Part shown: positions 7,186 to 15,052 of the stretch, piece after piece
Layout of the letters: each line of letters opens with the position of its first letter
Position numbering within the stretch: the stretch's first letter is position 1
The notes under the pieces: model-generated
Database searches by the model: none
Told to the model about the DNA's origin: nothing
Seen by the model: the letters and a program-made list of their open reading frames with translations, nothing else
Program-made: the position numbers and the translations under genes
Source of the DNA: an uncultured Anaerolineales bacterium
GTDB taxonomy: Bacteria > Chloroflexota > Anaerolineae > Anaerolineales > Villigracilaceae
Assembly (NCBI GenBank): GCA_937928015.1
Contig: CALFXA010000004.1
Span: 1 to 22,832, forward strand
DNA: 22,832 nt
Direction: 5' to 3'

Positions 7186-7734
7186 CTACTTTTTCTTGTC
7201 GCTGGAGGTCTTCTTCGCAGCGGGTTTCTTCTCGGCGGTTGCCTTCTTGGCCGCGGGTTTCTTCTCCGTGGTCTTGGCGGCAGCGGGCTTCTTCTCAGCA
7301 GTGGCCTTCTTCGCCGCGGGTTTCTTGGCGGGCTTCTCAGCCACTTCCTCGACGGCGGCAACGGCTTCCACTTCAGCAGCCTTCTTGGCCTTGGGGGCCT
7401 TCTCGACCTTGCGCTCCTCGCCTTCCTTGCCGATGAAGTCGACCATCAGGCGGGTGTACTGGTGGCGATGGCCACCGCGCACACGGATGCGCTTCTTCGG
7501 GCGGTACTTGAAGGAAAGAACCTTGGGGCCTTTGACGTGAGCCAGCACCGTGGCCTTGACCAGGATGCCGCTGACGGTTGGGGCGCCAACCAAAACCTCA
7601 TCCCCATCCGACATAAGCAGGACGGGCAGGTCGAGCTTGGCACCCGCTTCCACGGGCAGGCGGTCCACGTCCAGGGTGCCGCCTTCGACGGCGCGATATT
7701 GCTTGCCGCCGCTTTCAACGATCGCGTATCTCAT
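7186..7734 (-). CDS. rplU: 50S ribosomal protein bL21 with long Lys/Ala-rich C-terminal tail
   Basis: Residues 1-102 are a complete bL21 (MRYAIVESGGKQYRA, then KYRPKKRIRVRGGHRHQYT), which binds 23S rRNA early in 50S assembly. The family normally ends near residue 103. Here 80 more residues follow: a short Glu/Val/Ala stretch, then repeated KKPAAKKATAE units ending SSDKKK. The tail resembles histone H1-like basic tails and is likely disordered. ATG at 7734 (MRYAIV) is the family start; an upstream ATG at 7755 would add seven residues and overlap the GGAGAG site. It is the first gene of the ribosomal operon, behind a consensus promoter. Confidence 0.96.
   Translation of the reverse strand: MRYAIVESGGKQYRAVEGGTLDVDRLPVEAGAKLDLPVLLMSDGDEVLVGAPTVSGILVKATVLAHVKGPKVLSFKYRPKKRIRVRGGHRHQYTRLMVDFIGKEGEERKVEKAPKAKKAAEVEAVAAVEEVAEKPAKKPAAKKATAEKKPAAAKTTEKKPAAKKATAEKKPAAKKTSSDKKK
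7190..7335 (-). repeat. Degenerate tandem repeat coding for the bL21 tail
   Basis: On the plus strand, units such as GCGGGTTTCTTCTC and GCCTTCTTGGCCGC recur with small changes about every 33-36 bases. Each encodes a variant of AEKKPAAKKAT on the minus strand. This explains the low complexity of the tail and suggests growth by slippage. Confidence 0.7.
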
Positions 7735-7852
7735 TGTTTTTGACTCTCCAGTCATTCACTTCGCCGTGTGCCTGCGGGTTTCTTGCGACCCTTTGATTCA
7801 TCTGGGGTGAACCTGCGCCTGCGAACGGGGAAGCTGGGATATACAAGCATTC

Positions 7853-7878
7853 GCCTCAGCAACACCAACTGCTGAGGC
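7853..7878 (-). promoter_or_regulatory. Hairpin in the rplU 5' leader
   Basis: A 9-bp perfect stem (GCCTCAGCA and complement) with an 8-nt loop begins within about 10 nt of the expected transcription start. About 120 nt more leader follow before rplU. Ribosomal operons often carry autoregulatory leaders (an L21 leader is known in Firmicutes); whether this one is such a leader is an inference. Confidence 0.45.
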
Positions 7879-7891
7879 AGAAGCGGGCGGT

Positions 7892-7921
7892 ATTATACTA
7901 CGAGCGCGGCAGCCATGTCAA
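7892..7921 (-). promoter_or_regulatory. Consensus sigma-A promoter for rplU-rpmA-rpmE
   Basis: On the minus strand the -35 is TTGACA (7916-7921) and the -10 is TATAAT (7892-7897), both perfect, with an 18-nt spacer. It lies between the stop of the hypothetical gene at 7996 and rplU, giving a leader of about 150 nt. Confidence 0.85.
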
Positions 7922-7995
7922 CGGGCGGGACACGCCAATTTAACGGGAGCAGGCCGAAGGTTCAAGGCATTTCACCGCCCAATGCGGAGTCGGCG

Positions 7996-8469
7996 CTATT
8001 TGGGCAGGATTCCCGTGATGGCGCGGGTCACCGCCTGAAGCTCGCCTGCGTGTCCCTTGATCTTCGAGACGTCGCCGCTACGCAGGCCGCCCTGTACGTC
8101 GGTGATGGTCTTGGCGGTCGAGGTCTGGTTGTCGATGATCTTCTGGGTCATGCTCTCCAGGTTGACCAGCATGTCGATGATGTTCTTGGGTATGATGGGC
8201 AGGTTCTTGACGATGGGCAGCAGCACGTCGAGGATGGAGTTGGCGATGCCCGCATACTTGACCGTGAGCGTGTGCAACGATCCGATGGAGTTGGTCAGTT
8301 CGAGGGCCACTTCCTGGATGGCGTCGATCATGTCCTTGTGTTCCTGGATCATGCGGCCGATGTCGTTGAGCGAGTCGGTCAGCTTGTCCGAGAATTTGAC
8401 GTAGGAAACCTGACCTGCAGATGTACTGACATTGGAAAGACCGGAACGGCCAGAAGGTTGGGTGGGCAT
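7996..8469 (-). CDS. Hypothetical helical protein
   Basis: A 157-residue protein that I do not recognise. The first 20 residues are Ser/Thr/Gly-rich and probably flexible; residues 25-120 are amphipathic heptad-like helices (KFSDKLTDSLNDIGRMIQEH, then a segment with NSILDVLLPIVKNLPIIP) of the kind seen in coiled-coil or bundle proteins. There is no signal peptide, Cys, or clear membrane segment, although 76-100 is quite hydrophobic. It is a confident gene: ATG at 8469 has GGAGG 6 nt upstream and a candidate promoter at 8497-8525. It is divergent from sppA and precedes the ribosomal operon, which has its own promoter. Confidence 0.75.
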   Translation of the reverse strand: MPTQPSGRSGLSNVSTSAGQVSYVKFSDKLTDSLNDIGRMIQEHKDMIDAIQEVALELTNSIGSLHTLTVKYAGIANSILDVLLPIVKNLPIIPKNIIDMLVNLESMTQKIIDNQTSTAKTITDVQGGLRSGDVSKIKGHAGELQAVTRAITGILPK

Positions 8470-8496
8470 GGAATACCTCCGAGTGGAATTTCAGTA

Positions 8497-8525
8497 ACTA
8501 TACATTGAAACCGCCTGGTCCACAA
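8497..8525 (-). promoter_or_regulatory. Candidate promoter for the hypothetical gene at 7996-8469
   Basis: On the minus strand TTGTGG (8520-8525) and TATAGT (8497-8502) are separated by 17 nt. The -10 matches 5 of 6 positions; the -35 only 3 of 6. It lies about 28 nt before the start codon. Confidence 0.45.
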
Positions 8526-8531
8526 TGGCGA

Positions 8532-8560
8532 TTGACAAACTCCATTACCTCGTATATGCT
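8532..8560 (+). promoter_or_regulatory. Candidate sigma-A promoter for the S49 peptidase
   Basis: TTGACA (8532-8537, perfect) lies 17 nt before TATGCT (8555-8560, 4 of 6). The likely start site is about 22 nt before ATG 8590, whose GGAG lies at 8581-8584. It is divergent from the promoter on the other strand. Confidence 0.6.
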
Positions 8561-8589
8561 GAAAACATCTTGACCGAAAAGGAGTTGCC

Positions 8590-9447
8590 ATGAAATTCCC
8601 TGAATGGAAATGGGAGCACGTGCAACGCGGATTATTATGGGTTGCGCTTCCCCTGCTGTTGGGCATCCTGGTGGCGGTGTCCTTCATCCCCAAACCCGTG
8701 GTGGGCATCATCCGCCTGGATGATGCGATCTACTCCTCCACCGCCAGCGACTTGCTGGCCCAGATCGAGTACGCGCGCGAACATGCCGAGGTCAAGGCCG
8801 TGGTGCTGGTGTTGAACAGCCCGGGCGGCACGGTGGTGGATACGGAAGCGGTCTACATGGAATTGGAACGCCTGCGCGCCGAGAAGCCTGTGGTGGCCTC
8901 GGTCAATGGGATGGCCGCCAGTGGAGCCTACTACCTGGCCGTCGGCACGGATTACATCTACGCCAAGCCGACCTCGGAGGTGGGCAACGTGGGCGTGATC
9001 GGCTATCTGCCGCCGAGTCCCTTTCTTTATGAGGACGTCATCTCGACAGGGCCGTACAAGCTTTGGGGCTCGCCGCGCGACGCCTATTTACGCGAGATCG
9101 ACATGATCAAGGGCGTCTTCTTCGACGCCGTGCAGAAGGGCCGCGGCGATGCGCTCAAAGTGGGTCCCGAGACCGTCCTGCGCGGACAGTTGTGGACGGG
9201 CGTGGAAGCCACGCAACTCGGCATCATCGACGAGATTGGCACCGATAGCGATGCCATCCAGAAGGCGGCGGACATGGCCCATTTGTGGAATTTCGACTCT
9301 GCCAGCCTGTACGACCTGGCAGGACTCCAGACCGCCTATTCGAACCTGTTCTTCCAGACCAACAGTGACGGCGTGAGCCTGCCCTACCCTGCCGAACCAG
9401 GTCTGTATCTGCTCTTCATCCCGTCTCTGCCTGCGGCGGAAAAATAG
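8590..9447 (+). CDS. sppA: Membrane-anchored S49 family serine peptidase (SppA/SohB-like)
   Basis: A 285-residue half-length S49 peptidase, which in the family degrades signal peptides or membrane protein fragments. One transmembrane anchor lies at about residues 14-33 and the catalytic domain should face outside. The strand VVLVLNSPGGTVV (71-83) forms the substrate-binding edge. The nucleophile is S111 in VNGMAASGAYYLA, and the general base is most likely K157 in ISTGPYKLWGSP, giving a Ser-Lys dyad. GDALKVGPETVLRGQLWTG and LGIIDEIG complete the fold. ATG 8590 has GGAG 5 nt upstream. The next gene follows after 9 nt, so the two probably form an operon. Confidence 0.9.
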   Translation: MKFPEWKWEHVQRGLLWVALPLLLGILVAVSFIPKPVVGIIRLDDAIYSSTASDLLAQIEYAREHAEVKAVVLVLNSPGGTVVDTEAVYMELERLRAEKPVVASVNGMAASGAYYLAVGTDYIYAKPTSEVGNVGVIGYLPPSPFLYEDVISTGPYKLWGSPRDAYLREIDMIKGVFFDAVQKGRGDALKVGPETVLRGQLWTGVEATQLGIIDEIGTDSDAIQKAADMAHLWNFDSASLYDLAGLQTAYSNLFFQTNSDGVSLPYPAEPGLYLLFIPSLPAAEK

Positions 9448-9456
9448 GAGGCTGAC

Positions 9457-10917
9457 ATGAAACGCACATGGTATGGGATCGCCCTGGTCGCCTTCCTGCT
9501 TCCGATCATCGCGCGCGGGCTGTGGTACTTCCCCGGCTATTCGACTCGGCCTGAGGTCAAGACACCCGATTACACCTCGATGAAGAAACCAGTCGCGCCA
9601 CTGCAAACACCGAATGCGGCCGCGCCCGTCAGCCAGATGGGCGGCGTGGTAGTCTTCGACTCGATGCACGCCAACCAGTATCAACAGGGTGAAATTCAGT
9701 CCCTGACCGAGGACCTGAATCTGCGCGGCGCGCGCGTGGAATATGACATGGATTACGGGACGCTCGAAGCGCGTCTGCGCTACGCCAGCGCCTACGTCAT
9801 CATCGCGCCGAACGCCTACTTCTCCAGCGACGAGATTCGCATCCTGACGGGCTTCGTCGAGCGCGGCGGACGGCTGGTCGTCTTCACGGATGCCACACGC
9901 GGCACGCTGATGTACGACTACAACACGGGCAATGAGACCCAGTTCGCCGACAGCAACGTCATCAATCCGCTGCTGGCCTCGTTCGGCATCACGGTCAACA
10001 ACGACTATCTCTACAACCTGGTCGAGAACGAAGGTAACTTCCGCAACGTGTACTTCGATCAGTTCGGCAAGGACACGCTGTCCATCGGACTGAAGCGGGT
10101 GGCGCTCTACGGGGCGCACTCGGTCAAAACGGACTCGGGGCAGATTCTGCTTTCGAGCGGCAACCAGACTTTCTCGTCGCTGACCGACGCGCACAATCCG
10201 CTCGAAGGCGGAGCCGCCCTCAGCGCGGATGGCAATGTCCTGGTCTTCGGCGATTTCACCTTCCTTAACACGCCCTACAACGAAGTGGCCGACAACTCCA
10301 CGTTGATCGCCAACATCGCGGATTTCCTGTTGGGTGGCACGCGCAAGGCGGAACTGGCCAACTTCCCCTTCGTCTTCAACAGCAAGACCGTCCAGGTGCT
10401 GCCGACCTCCGAGGTGCAGATGACCGCCGAGATGGTGGGCGCGCTCGGGCGCATGCAGTCGTCCCTGCACTTCCTCAACGTCGACCTCAAGATGGTGGAG
10501 GAGGCTCCCCGCTCGGGCGACCTGCTCGTGCTCGGGACCTTCGCCCAAAGCGACGACCTGACTCCCTTCCTGAAAGGCTTCAACCTGACGGCCGAGGACT
10601 TCTCCTCTTATATCGAGGTGCCTGGTTTCGGCAAGGTCGGGCGGACGGGTAACGGTCTGTTGCTCTTCAAGACGAGCGAGCAGGGCAATACGCTGGTCCT
10701 ATTGGCCGATACCACCGACGACGTCACGACCCTGCTCGACACGCTCAGCAGCGGGCTGTACGGCTGTGTGGTCCAGGGCGACATCGGCGTGTGTAGCATC
10801 GGCTATGGCGGCAGCTTCTCGGACGGCTCGTCGGGCAGTGATTATTATTACGACGCCACCCCGACCCCCTACGCACCCGAGGGAGAAGGCGTCCCCACTC
10901 CCACGGCTGCGGGATAA
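9457..10917 (+). CDS. DUF4350-like extracytoplasmic membrane-anchored protein
   Basis: 486 residues. A signal anchor (about 7-25, GIALVAFLLPIIARGLWYF) is followed by a Pro-rich linker. From residue 62, VVVFDSMHANQYQ, VIIAPNAYFSSDEI and FVERGGRLVVFTDA give the DUF4350/GldG-like alpha/beta layout, with a second related region near NVLVFGDFTFLN. The C-terminus is low complexity (a Gly/Ser/Tyr stretch, then TPTPYAPEGEGVPTPTAAG), a Thr-Pro tail common in secreted Anaerolineae proteins. The function is unknown; DUF4350 proteins often accompany membrane transporters or peptidases. AGGAGG lies just before ATG, 9 nt after the peptidase stop. A hairpin follows at 10929-10956. Confidence 0.75.
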   Translation: MKRTWYGIALVAFLLPIIARGLWYFPGYSTRPEVKTPDYTSMKKPVAPLQTPNAAAPVSQMGGVVVFDSMHANQYQQGEIQSLTEDLNLRGARVEYDMDYGTLEARLRYASAYVIIAPNAYFSSDEIRILTGFVERGGRLVVFTDATRGTLMYDYNTGNETQFADSNVINPLLASFGITVNNDYLYNLVENEGNFRNVYFDQFGKDTLSIGLKRVALYGAHSVKTDSGQILLSSGNQTFSSLTDAHNPLEGGAALSADGNVLVFGDFTFLNTPYNEVADNSTLIANIADFLLGGTRKAELANFPFVFNSKTVQVLPTSEVQMTAEMVGALGRMQSSLHFLNVDLKMVEEAPRSGDLLVLGTFAQSDDLTPFLKGFNLTAEDFSSYIEVPGFGKVGRTGNGLLLFKTSEQGNTLVLLADTTDDVTTLLDTLSSGLYGCVVQGDIGVCSIGYGGSFSDGSSGSDYYYDATPTPYAPEGEGVPTPTAAG

Positions 10918-10928
10918 GACCATCCTAT

Positions 10929-10959
10929 GTCCCATCGGAGTAATTCCCGATGGGACTTT
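10929..10959 (+). terminator. Hairpin after the DUF4350-like gene
   Basis: A 10-bp perfect stem (GTCCCATCGG and complement) with an 8-nt loop, followed by a short TTT tract, lies 12 nt after the stop. The weak T-run suggests partial termination before the hydrolase gene at 10983. Confidence 0.55.
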
Positions 10960-10982
10960 GATTCCACACTTGAGAGGTATCC

Positions 10983-11654
10983 ATGAGCACACACACTGAA
11001 CTTGGTTCTGTCCCCGGCTATCTGGCCAAACCCGTCGGGACGGGTCCCTGGCCCGCCGTGATCGTCATCCAGGAATGGTGGGGCCTCGACGCCCAAACCC
11101 AGTCCATCGCGGACCGCTTCGCCGCGCAAGGCTACCTGGCCTTCTCCCCCGACCTGTATCACGGCGAACTGGCCGCCCTGGGCGACGGCGAAAAAGCCAT
11201 GACCCTGGTGCAGAAATACGCCCCAGGCGCGCCCGCCGAACTGGAAAAGCTGTACGACGCGCTCAAGTCCCATCCAGATTGCACGGGCAAGGTCGGCTCG
11301 GTGGGATTCTGCTTCGGCGGACGCATGTCGCTGGCACTCGGGCTGCGCCGCCCCGTGGACGCCGTCTGCACCTTCTACGGCGGACAGATGCAGGTCCTCT
11401 TCGAACAGATGCGCACGAACTTCCACGCGCCCGTGCTCGGCTTGTTCGGCGATGCGGATGTCTCGATCCCCGCGGGCACGGTGCAGGAATTCGATCAACT
11501 GCTGGGCGAGATTGGCGTGGAGCACGAGGTCATCATGTACCCGGATTCGGGTCATGCCTTCTTCCGCGACAGCGACCCGAACGTGTACAAACCCGAAGCC
11601 GCCCGGGATGCCTGGGAACGGGTAAAGAATTTCTTCGCGAAACATCTCAACTAG
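10983..11654 (+). CDS. Dienelactone hydrolase family protein
   Basis: A 223-residue cytoplasmic alpha/beta hydrolase of the DLH type. It has the Cys nucleophile C110 in VGFCFGGR, acid D159 in FGDADVSIP, H191 in PDSGHAFF, and E31 in IQEWWGLD, the extra Glu that controls the Cys in DLH. It is full length and has no signal sequence. The family opens lactone rings such as dienelactone in chlorocatechol breakdown, but most members have unknown substrates and no aromatic pathway is nearby. GAGAGG lies 5 nt before ATG. The reading frame of the next gene also stays open across this gene in another frame, which is a shadow. Confidence 0.93.
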   Translation: MSTHTELGSVPGYLAKPVGTGPWPAVIVIQEWWGLDAQTQSIADRFAAQGYLAFSPDLYHGELAALGDGEKAMTLVQKYAPGAPAELEKLYDALKSHPDCTGKVGSVGFCFGGRMSLALGLRRPVDAVCTFYGGQMQVLFEQMRTNFHAPVLGLFGDADVSIPAGTVQEFDQLLGEIGVEHEVIMYPDSGHAFFRDSDPNVYKPEAARDAWERVKNFFAKHLN

Positions 11655-11668
11655 AACGTCCACATCCA

Positions 11669-11729
11669 GCGCAAAGGCGCAAAGACGCGAGGTTTTCTCC
11701 GGGCGTCTTTGCGTCCTTGCGTTTTGCGC
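11669..11729. repeat. Palindromic intergenic repeat
   Basis: An 11-bp perfect stem (11678-11688 with 11703-11713) around a 14-nt loop is extended by an outer 7-bp pairing (GCGCAAA at 11669 with TTTGCGC at 11723). The unit, rich in GCAAAGACGC, looks like a dispersed repeat and may double as a terminator for the DLH gene. Confidence 0.6.
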
Positions 11730-11773
11730 CCGTTCGAAAGTCTGTTGCCGCTTTTTTGTGGGAAAATAGAAGC

Positions 11774-13858
11774 ATGGACCCAACGCCCGACCAACTCGCC
11801 ATCGCCCAGGCCCCGTTAAACGCGAAGACCTTTCTCTGCGGCTATGCGGGCACGGGCAAGACCTCGGCGGCGGTGGAGCGGATGAAGTATCTGCTGTCCC
11901 AGGGCGTGCGCGCCGACTCGATCCTGCTGCTCGCGCCGCAGCGCTCCCTGCACGAACCCTATCTCGAAAACCTGTACCTCGACCCGTACACGGGCGGCGA
12001 GGTGACTCCCGCCACGCTGGGCGGCCTGGCTCGCCGCATGGTGGACCTGTTCTGGCCGCTGGCTGCCGAGGCGGGCGGCTTCGCCCGTCCCGATCTGCCG
12101 CCCGTCTTCCTGACCCTCGAGACCGCGCAATACTACATGGCGCATCTCGTCCGCCCCTTGCTCGACCAGGGCTTCTTCGAATCGGTCACCATCGACCGCA
12201 ACCGCCTGTACTCACAGATCCTCGACAACCTGAACAAGTCGGCGGTGATCGGCTTTCCGCACACCGAGATCGGCACGCGGCTGGATGCGGCTTACGTGGG
12301 CGAGCCTGCCCAGCGTCGCGTGTATGCCGACGCGCAGGAATGCGCCAACCGCTTCCGCGCCTACTGCCTGGAAAACAACCTGCTGGATTTCTCGCTTCAA
12401 TTGGAAGTCTTCGCGAACGTGCTTTGGCCACAACCGCCCGTCCGCGAGTACCTGGCCCGCACCTACCGCCACCTGATCTACGACAACGTCGAGGAAGACG
12501 GTCCGCGCGCGCACGACCTGATACGCGATTGGCTGGCGGACTTCGACTCCGCGCTGCTGATCTACGACGAGGGCGGCGGTTTCCGCTACTTCCTCGGCGC
12601 GGACATGAGCACGGGCCTCGCCCTGCGCGAGCTATGCGACCAGCAGGTCGTCTTCGAGCAATCCTTCGTGATGAGTCCGCCCATTGCGGACCTGAGCGCT
12701 CACCTGCCCCACGCCATCGCCCCGAGCCTGTCCCCGCCGCCCAGCACGGACTCCACGGGCGTCGAGGCGCTGCACATCATCCAGTCGCATTTCTATCCCG
12801 AAATGCTGGACGCGGTGGCGGGCGAGGTCAGGCAACTGCTGGACGGCGGCCTGCCGCCTTCGGAGGTTGTCATCCTCGCGCCCTATCTTTCGGATGCGCT
12901 GCGTTTCTCGCTCACGCACCGCCTCGAAACGCTGGGCATCCCGTGGCGCTCGCATCGTCCCTCGCGCTCCCTGCGCGACGAACCCGCCAGCCAAGCCCTG
13001 TTGACCCTGGCGGCTCTGGCACATCCGCACTGGGAGATTCGCCCGCCTAAATTCGACGTGGCCTACGCCCTGATGCAGGCCATCGACGGCCTGGACCTGA
13101 TCCGCGCGCAGTTGCTGACGGAGATCGTCTACCGCCCGCGCGAGCTGGCGCTCGCTCCGTTTGACGGGATCAAGCCCGAGGTCCAGGAACGCATCACCTT
13201 CTCGCTTGGGCTGAGTTACTCCATCCTGCGCGACTGGCTGCTGGCCCAGCGCGAGGCAGAGCCGCTTCCGCTCGATCATTTCCTGCGTAAACTATTTGGC
13301 GAAGTCTTGTCGCAGCCTGGCTTTGGCTACCACGCGGACTTCGACCGCGTGCGCGTGGCCGCCAGCCTGATCGAGTCGTTCCGAAAGTTCCGCATCGCAT
13401 TGGACCCGACGGGTTCCACAAATCTATCGGGGCTTGGAAAAGAATACATCGCCATGCTGCAAGACGGCGTGATCGCCGCCTCGTACGTGGAGGCTTGGAA
13501 GCAGCAGGTCACCGACGCGGTGCTGGTGGCGCCTGCCCACACCTTCCTGCTGATGAACCGTCCCGCCGCTGTGCAGTTCTGGCTGGACCCTGGATCGAGC
13601 GGCTGGTACGAGCGCCTGGCCCAGCCATTGACTCATCCCTACGTGCTGGCGCGGGCCTGGCCCTTCGGCCAAGCCTGGACCGATGCCGACGAGGTCAACG
13701 CCTCGCAGGAATCCATGTCGCGGCTGATCGGCGGCCTGCTGAGGCGCTGCCGGGAGCGGGTCTACCTCGGGCTGGCCGAACTCGGCGAAAGCGGATTCGA
13801 ACAGCGCGGCGAGTTGCTGCGCGCCTTCCAAAAAGTCTTGCAGGAACAGTCCTCCTAA
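11774..13858 (+). CDS. UvrD/AddB-like P-loop protein with degenerate helicase motifs
   Basis: 694 residues. The N-terminus has an intact Walker A, GYAGTGKT (23-30), and a first core like SF1 UvrD helicases. Other motifs are altered: the expected DExQD of motif II is YDNVEEDGPRAH (236-247), so the catalytic Glu is replaced by Asn. Motif III (normally GDxxQSIYxFRGA) reads YDEGGGFRYFLGAD (264-277). The C-terminal motif VI with LTRA is not recognisable, and I see no PD-(D/E)XK nuclease. It probably binds ATP but may not be a working motor, and could be a scaffold partner of the intact helicase at 15863, as AddB is for AddA. ATG at 11774 is the start of homology; the ribosome site is weak. The glycosyltransferase begins 2 nt after the stop. 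Confidence 0.78.
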   Translation: MDPTPDQLAIAQAPLNAKTFLCGYAGTGKTSAAVERMKYLLSQGVRADSILLLAPQRSLHEPYLENLYLDPYTGGEVTPATLGGLARRMVDLFWPLAAEAGGFARPDLPPVFLTLETAQYYMAHLVRPLLDQGFFESVTIDRNRLYSQILDNLNKSAVIGFPHTEIGTRLDAAYVGEPAQRRVYADAQECANRFRAYCLENNLLDFSLQLEVFANVLWPQPPVREYLARTYRHLIYDNVEEDGPRAHDLIRDWLADFDSALLIYDEGGGFRYFLGADMSTGLALRELCDQQVVFEQSFVMSPPIADLSAHLPHAIAPSLSPPPSTDSTGVEALHIIQSHFYPEMLDAVAGEVRQLLDGGLPPSEVVILAPYLSDALRFSLTHRLETLGIPWRSHRPSRSLRDEPASQALLTLAALAHPHWEIRPPKFDVAYALMQAIDGLDLIRAQLLTEIVYRPRELALAPFDGIKPEVQERITFSLGLSYSILRDWLLAQREAEPLPLDHFLRKLFGEVLSQPGFGYHADFDRVRVAASLIESFRKFRIALDPTGSTNLSGLGKEYIAMLQDGVIAASYVEAWKQQVTDAVLVAPAHTFLLMNRPAAVQFWLDPGSSGWYERLAQPLTHPYVLARAWPFGQAWTDADEVNASQESMSRLIGGLLRRCRERVYLGLAELGESGFEQRGELLRAFQKVLQEQSS

Positions 13859-13860
13859 CC

Positions 13861-15009
13861 ATGCGGAAACAAACGCTCGTTACCATCCTGATCGCATTGA
13901 TGTTCGTGCTGGCCGTCGACCTGCGCCTTGCCAGCTTCCCCAAACAGAACCTGGACACACGCGGCTACCTGAACTGGTACAGCCAGATCGAGACGCGCGG
14001 CTTTGCCGCCCTGGCTGACGATTTTTCGGTGTACACGCCGCCCTATCTATACCTGTTGTGGTTGGCCACGCTGGTCAGGGGCGTCGTCCCGCCGCTGACG
14101 GCCATCAAGTTGATTCCCGTCCTCTTCGACGCGTTGAGCGCGTTCGCGGTCTACAAGCTGGTGCGGCTAAAATTTCCACAGGGGCAAGTCCCCTGGATGG
14201 CGGCGGCAGGATTCCTGCTGCTGCCCACGGTTCTGGCCAACAGCGCGTACTGGGGCCAGATCGACTCGCTTTACACGAGCTTCCTGCTCCTGTGCGTCTA
14301 CCTCCTGCTGACGGAGCGCCCCGCGCCCGCCATGTTCATGCTGGGGCTGTCGCTCTCGGTCAAGGCTCAGGCGGTCTTCCTGTTCCCCTTCCTGGCGGTG
14401 CTGTTCTTCAAGAAGCGCATCCCCTGGCCGACCCTGCTGATCCCACCGCTGGTGTTCGTGGTCAGCATCCTGCCCGCCATCTGGGCGGGACGCCCGTTCA
14501 TGGAAGCCCTGACCATCTATCTTTCACAAACGGGCGAATTCCCCCAACTGGCCATGCATGCACCCAACCTGTATTCGCTGCTGGTGGGACATCCCAGATG
14601 GGTGCAGGTCATTTACTACGGCGGATTGATCTCAGCCGCGCTTTTCATCGCCGCCTGGACCTTCTTCTATGCCCGCCGCCGCTTCGCGCTGACCCCGAGG
14701 CTGATTCTGCTCACGGCCCTTATGTCGGCCGCTATCGTGCCCTTCGTGCTCCCCAAGATGCACGACCGCTATTTCTACCCTGTCGACAATCTCTCGTACG
14801 TGTTGACTTTTTTCGCGCCGTCTTACTGGTACGTGGCGCTCGGCTACCAGATCATCTCGGGACTGGCCTATTTCATCTTCCTGAACAGTGTCGGGGACGT
14901 ACAAAATCGCATGTTATTGACGATTTCCGTGCTGCTCAACACAGGGATGGTCGCGCACCTGCTCATCCGCCAATGGCTGGAGACGAGGCCCGAGTCCCCC
15001 GTCCACTGA
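13861..15009 (+). CDS. Polytopic GT-C type glycosyltransferase (mannosyltransferase-like)
   Basis: A 382-residue membrane protein with about nine to ten hydrophobic segments, beginning LVTILIALMFVLAVD (6-20). An acidic residue just after the first segment (D20), the motif NLDTRGYLNWY (30-40) in the first outer loop, YTPPYLYLLW, YWGQIDSLY and MHDRYFYP follow the pattern of lipid-linked-sugar-dependent GT-C enzymes (DUF2029/GT87-like). It would transfer a sugar from a polyprenyl-phosphate donor on the outer membrane face; substrate unknown. ATG at 13861 is 2 nt after the previous stop, so translation is probably coupled; no strong ribosome site is visible. Confidence 0.8.
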   Translation: MRKQTLVTILIALMFVLAVDLRLASFPKQNLDTRGYLNWYSQIETRGFAALADDFSVYTPPYLYLLWLATLVRGVVPPLTAIKLIPVLFDALSAFAVYKLVRLKFPQGQVPWMAAAGFLLLPTVLANSAYWGQIDSLYTSFLLLCVYLLLTERPAPAMFMLGLSLSVKAQAVFLFPFLAVLFFKKRIPWPTLLIPPLVFVVSILPAIWAGRPFMEALTIYLSQTGEFPQLAMHAPNLYSLLVGHPRWVQVIYYGGLISAALFIAAWTFFYARRRFALTPRLILLTALMSAAIVPFVLPKMHDRYFYPVDNLSYVLTFFAPSYWYVALGYQIISGLAYFIFLNSVGDVQNRMLLTISVLLNTGMVAHLLIRQWLETRPESPVH

Positions 15010-15052
15010 GGTTCAGACGGGACGCATGTCTCGCCTGGATTTGGAGGTTCCC

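Noticed and set aside
9088..10548. Long antisense reading frame across the peptidase and DUF4350-like genes
   Set aside because: It is a shadow of GC-rich coding DNA; the plus-strand proteins carry clear motifs and ribosome sites, the antisense product shows none.
11075..11773. Possible fusion of the degenerate helicase with an upstream open stretch
   Set aside because: The upstream part is Arg-rich out-of-frame translation of the DLH gene; homology starts at ATG 11774.
13495..13860. Longer start for the glycosyltransferase
   Set aside because: The added residues are an Arg/Ala-rich shadow of the helicase-like gene; the first membrane segment begins just after ATG 13861.
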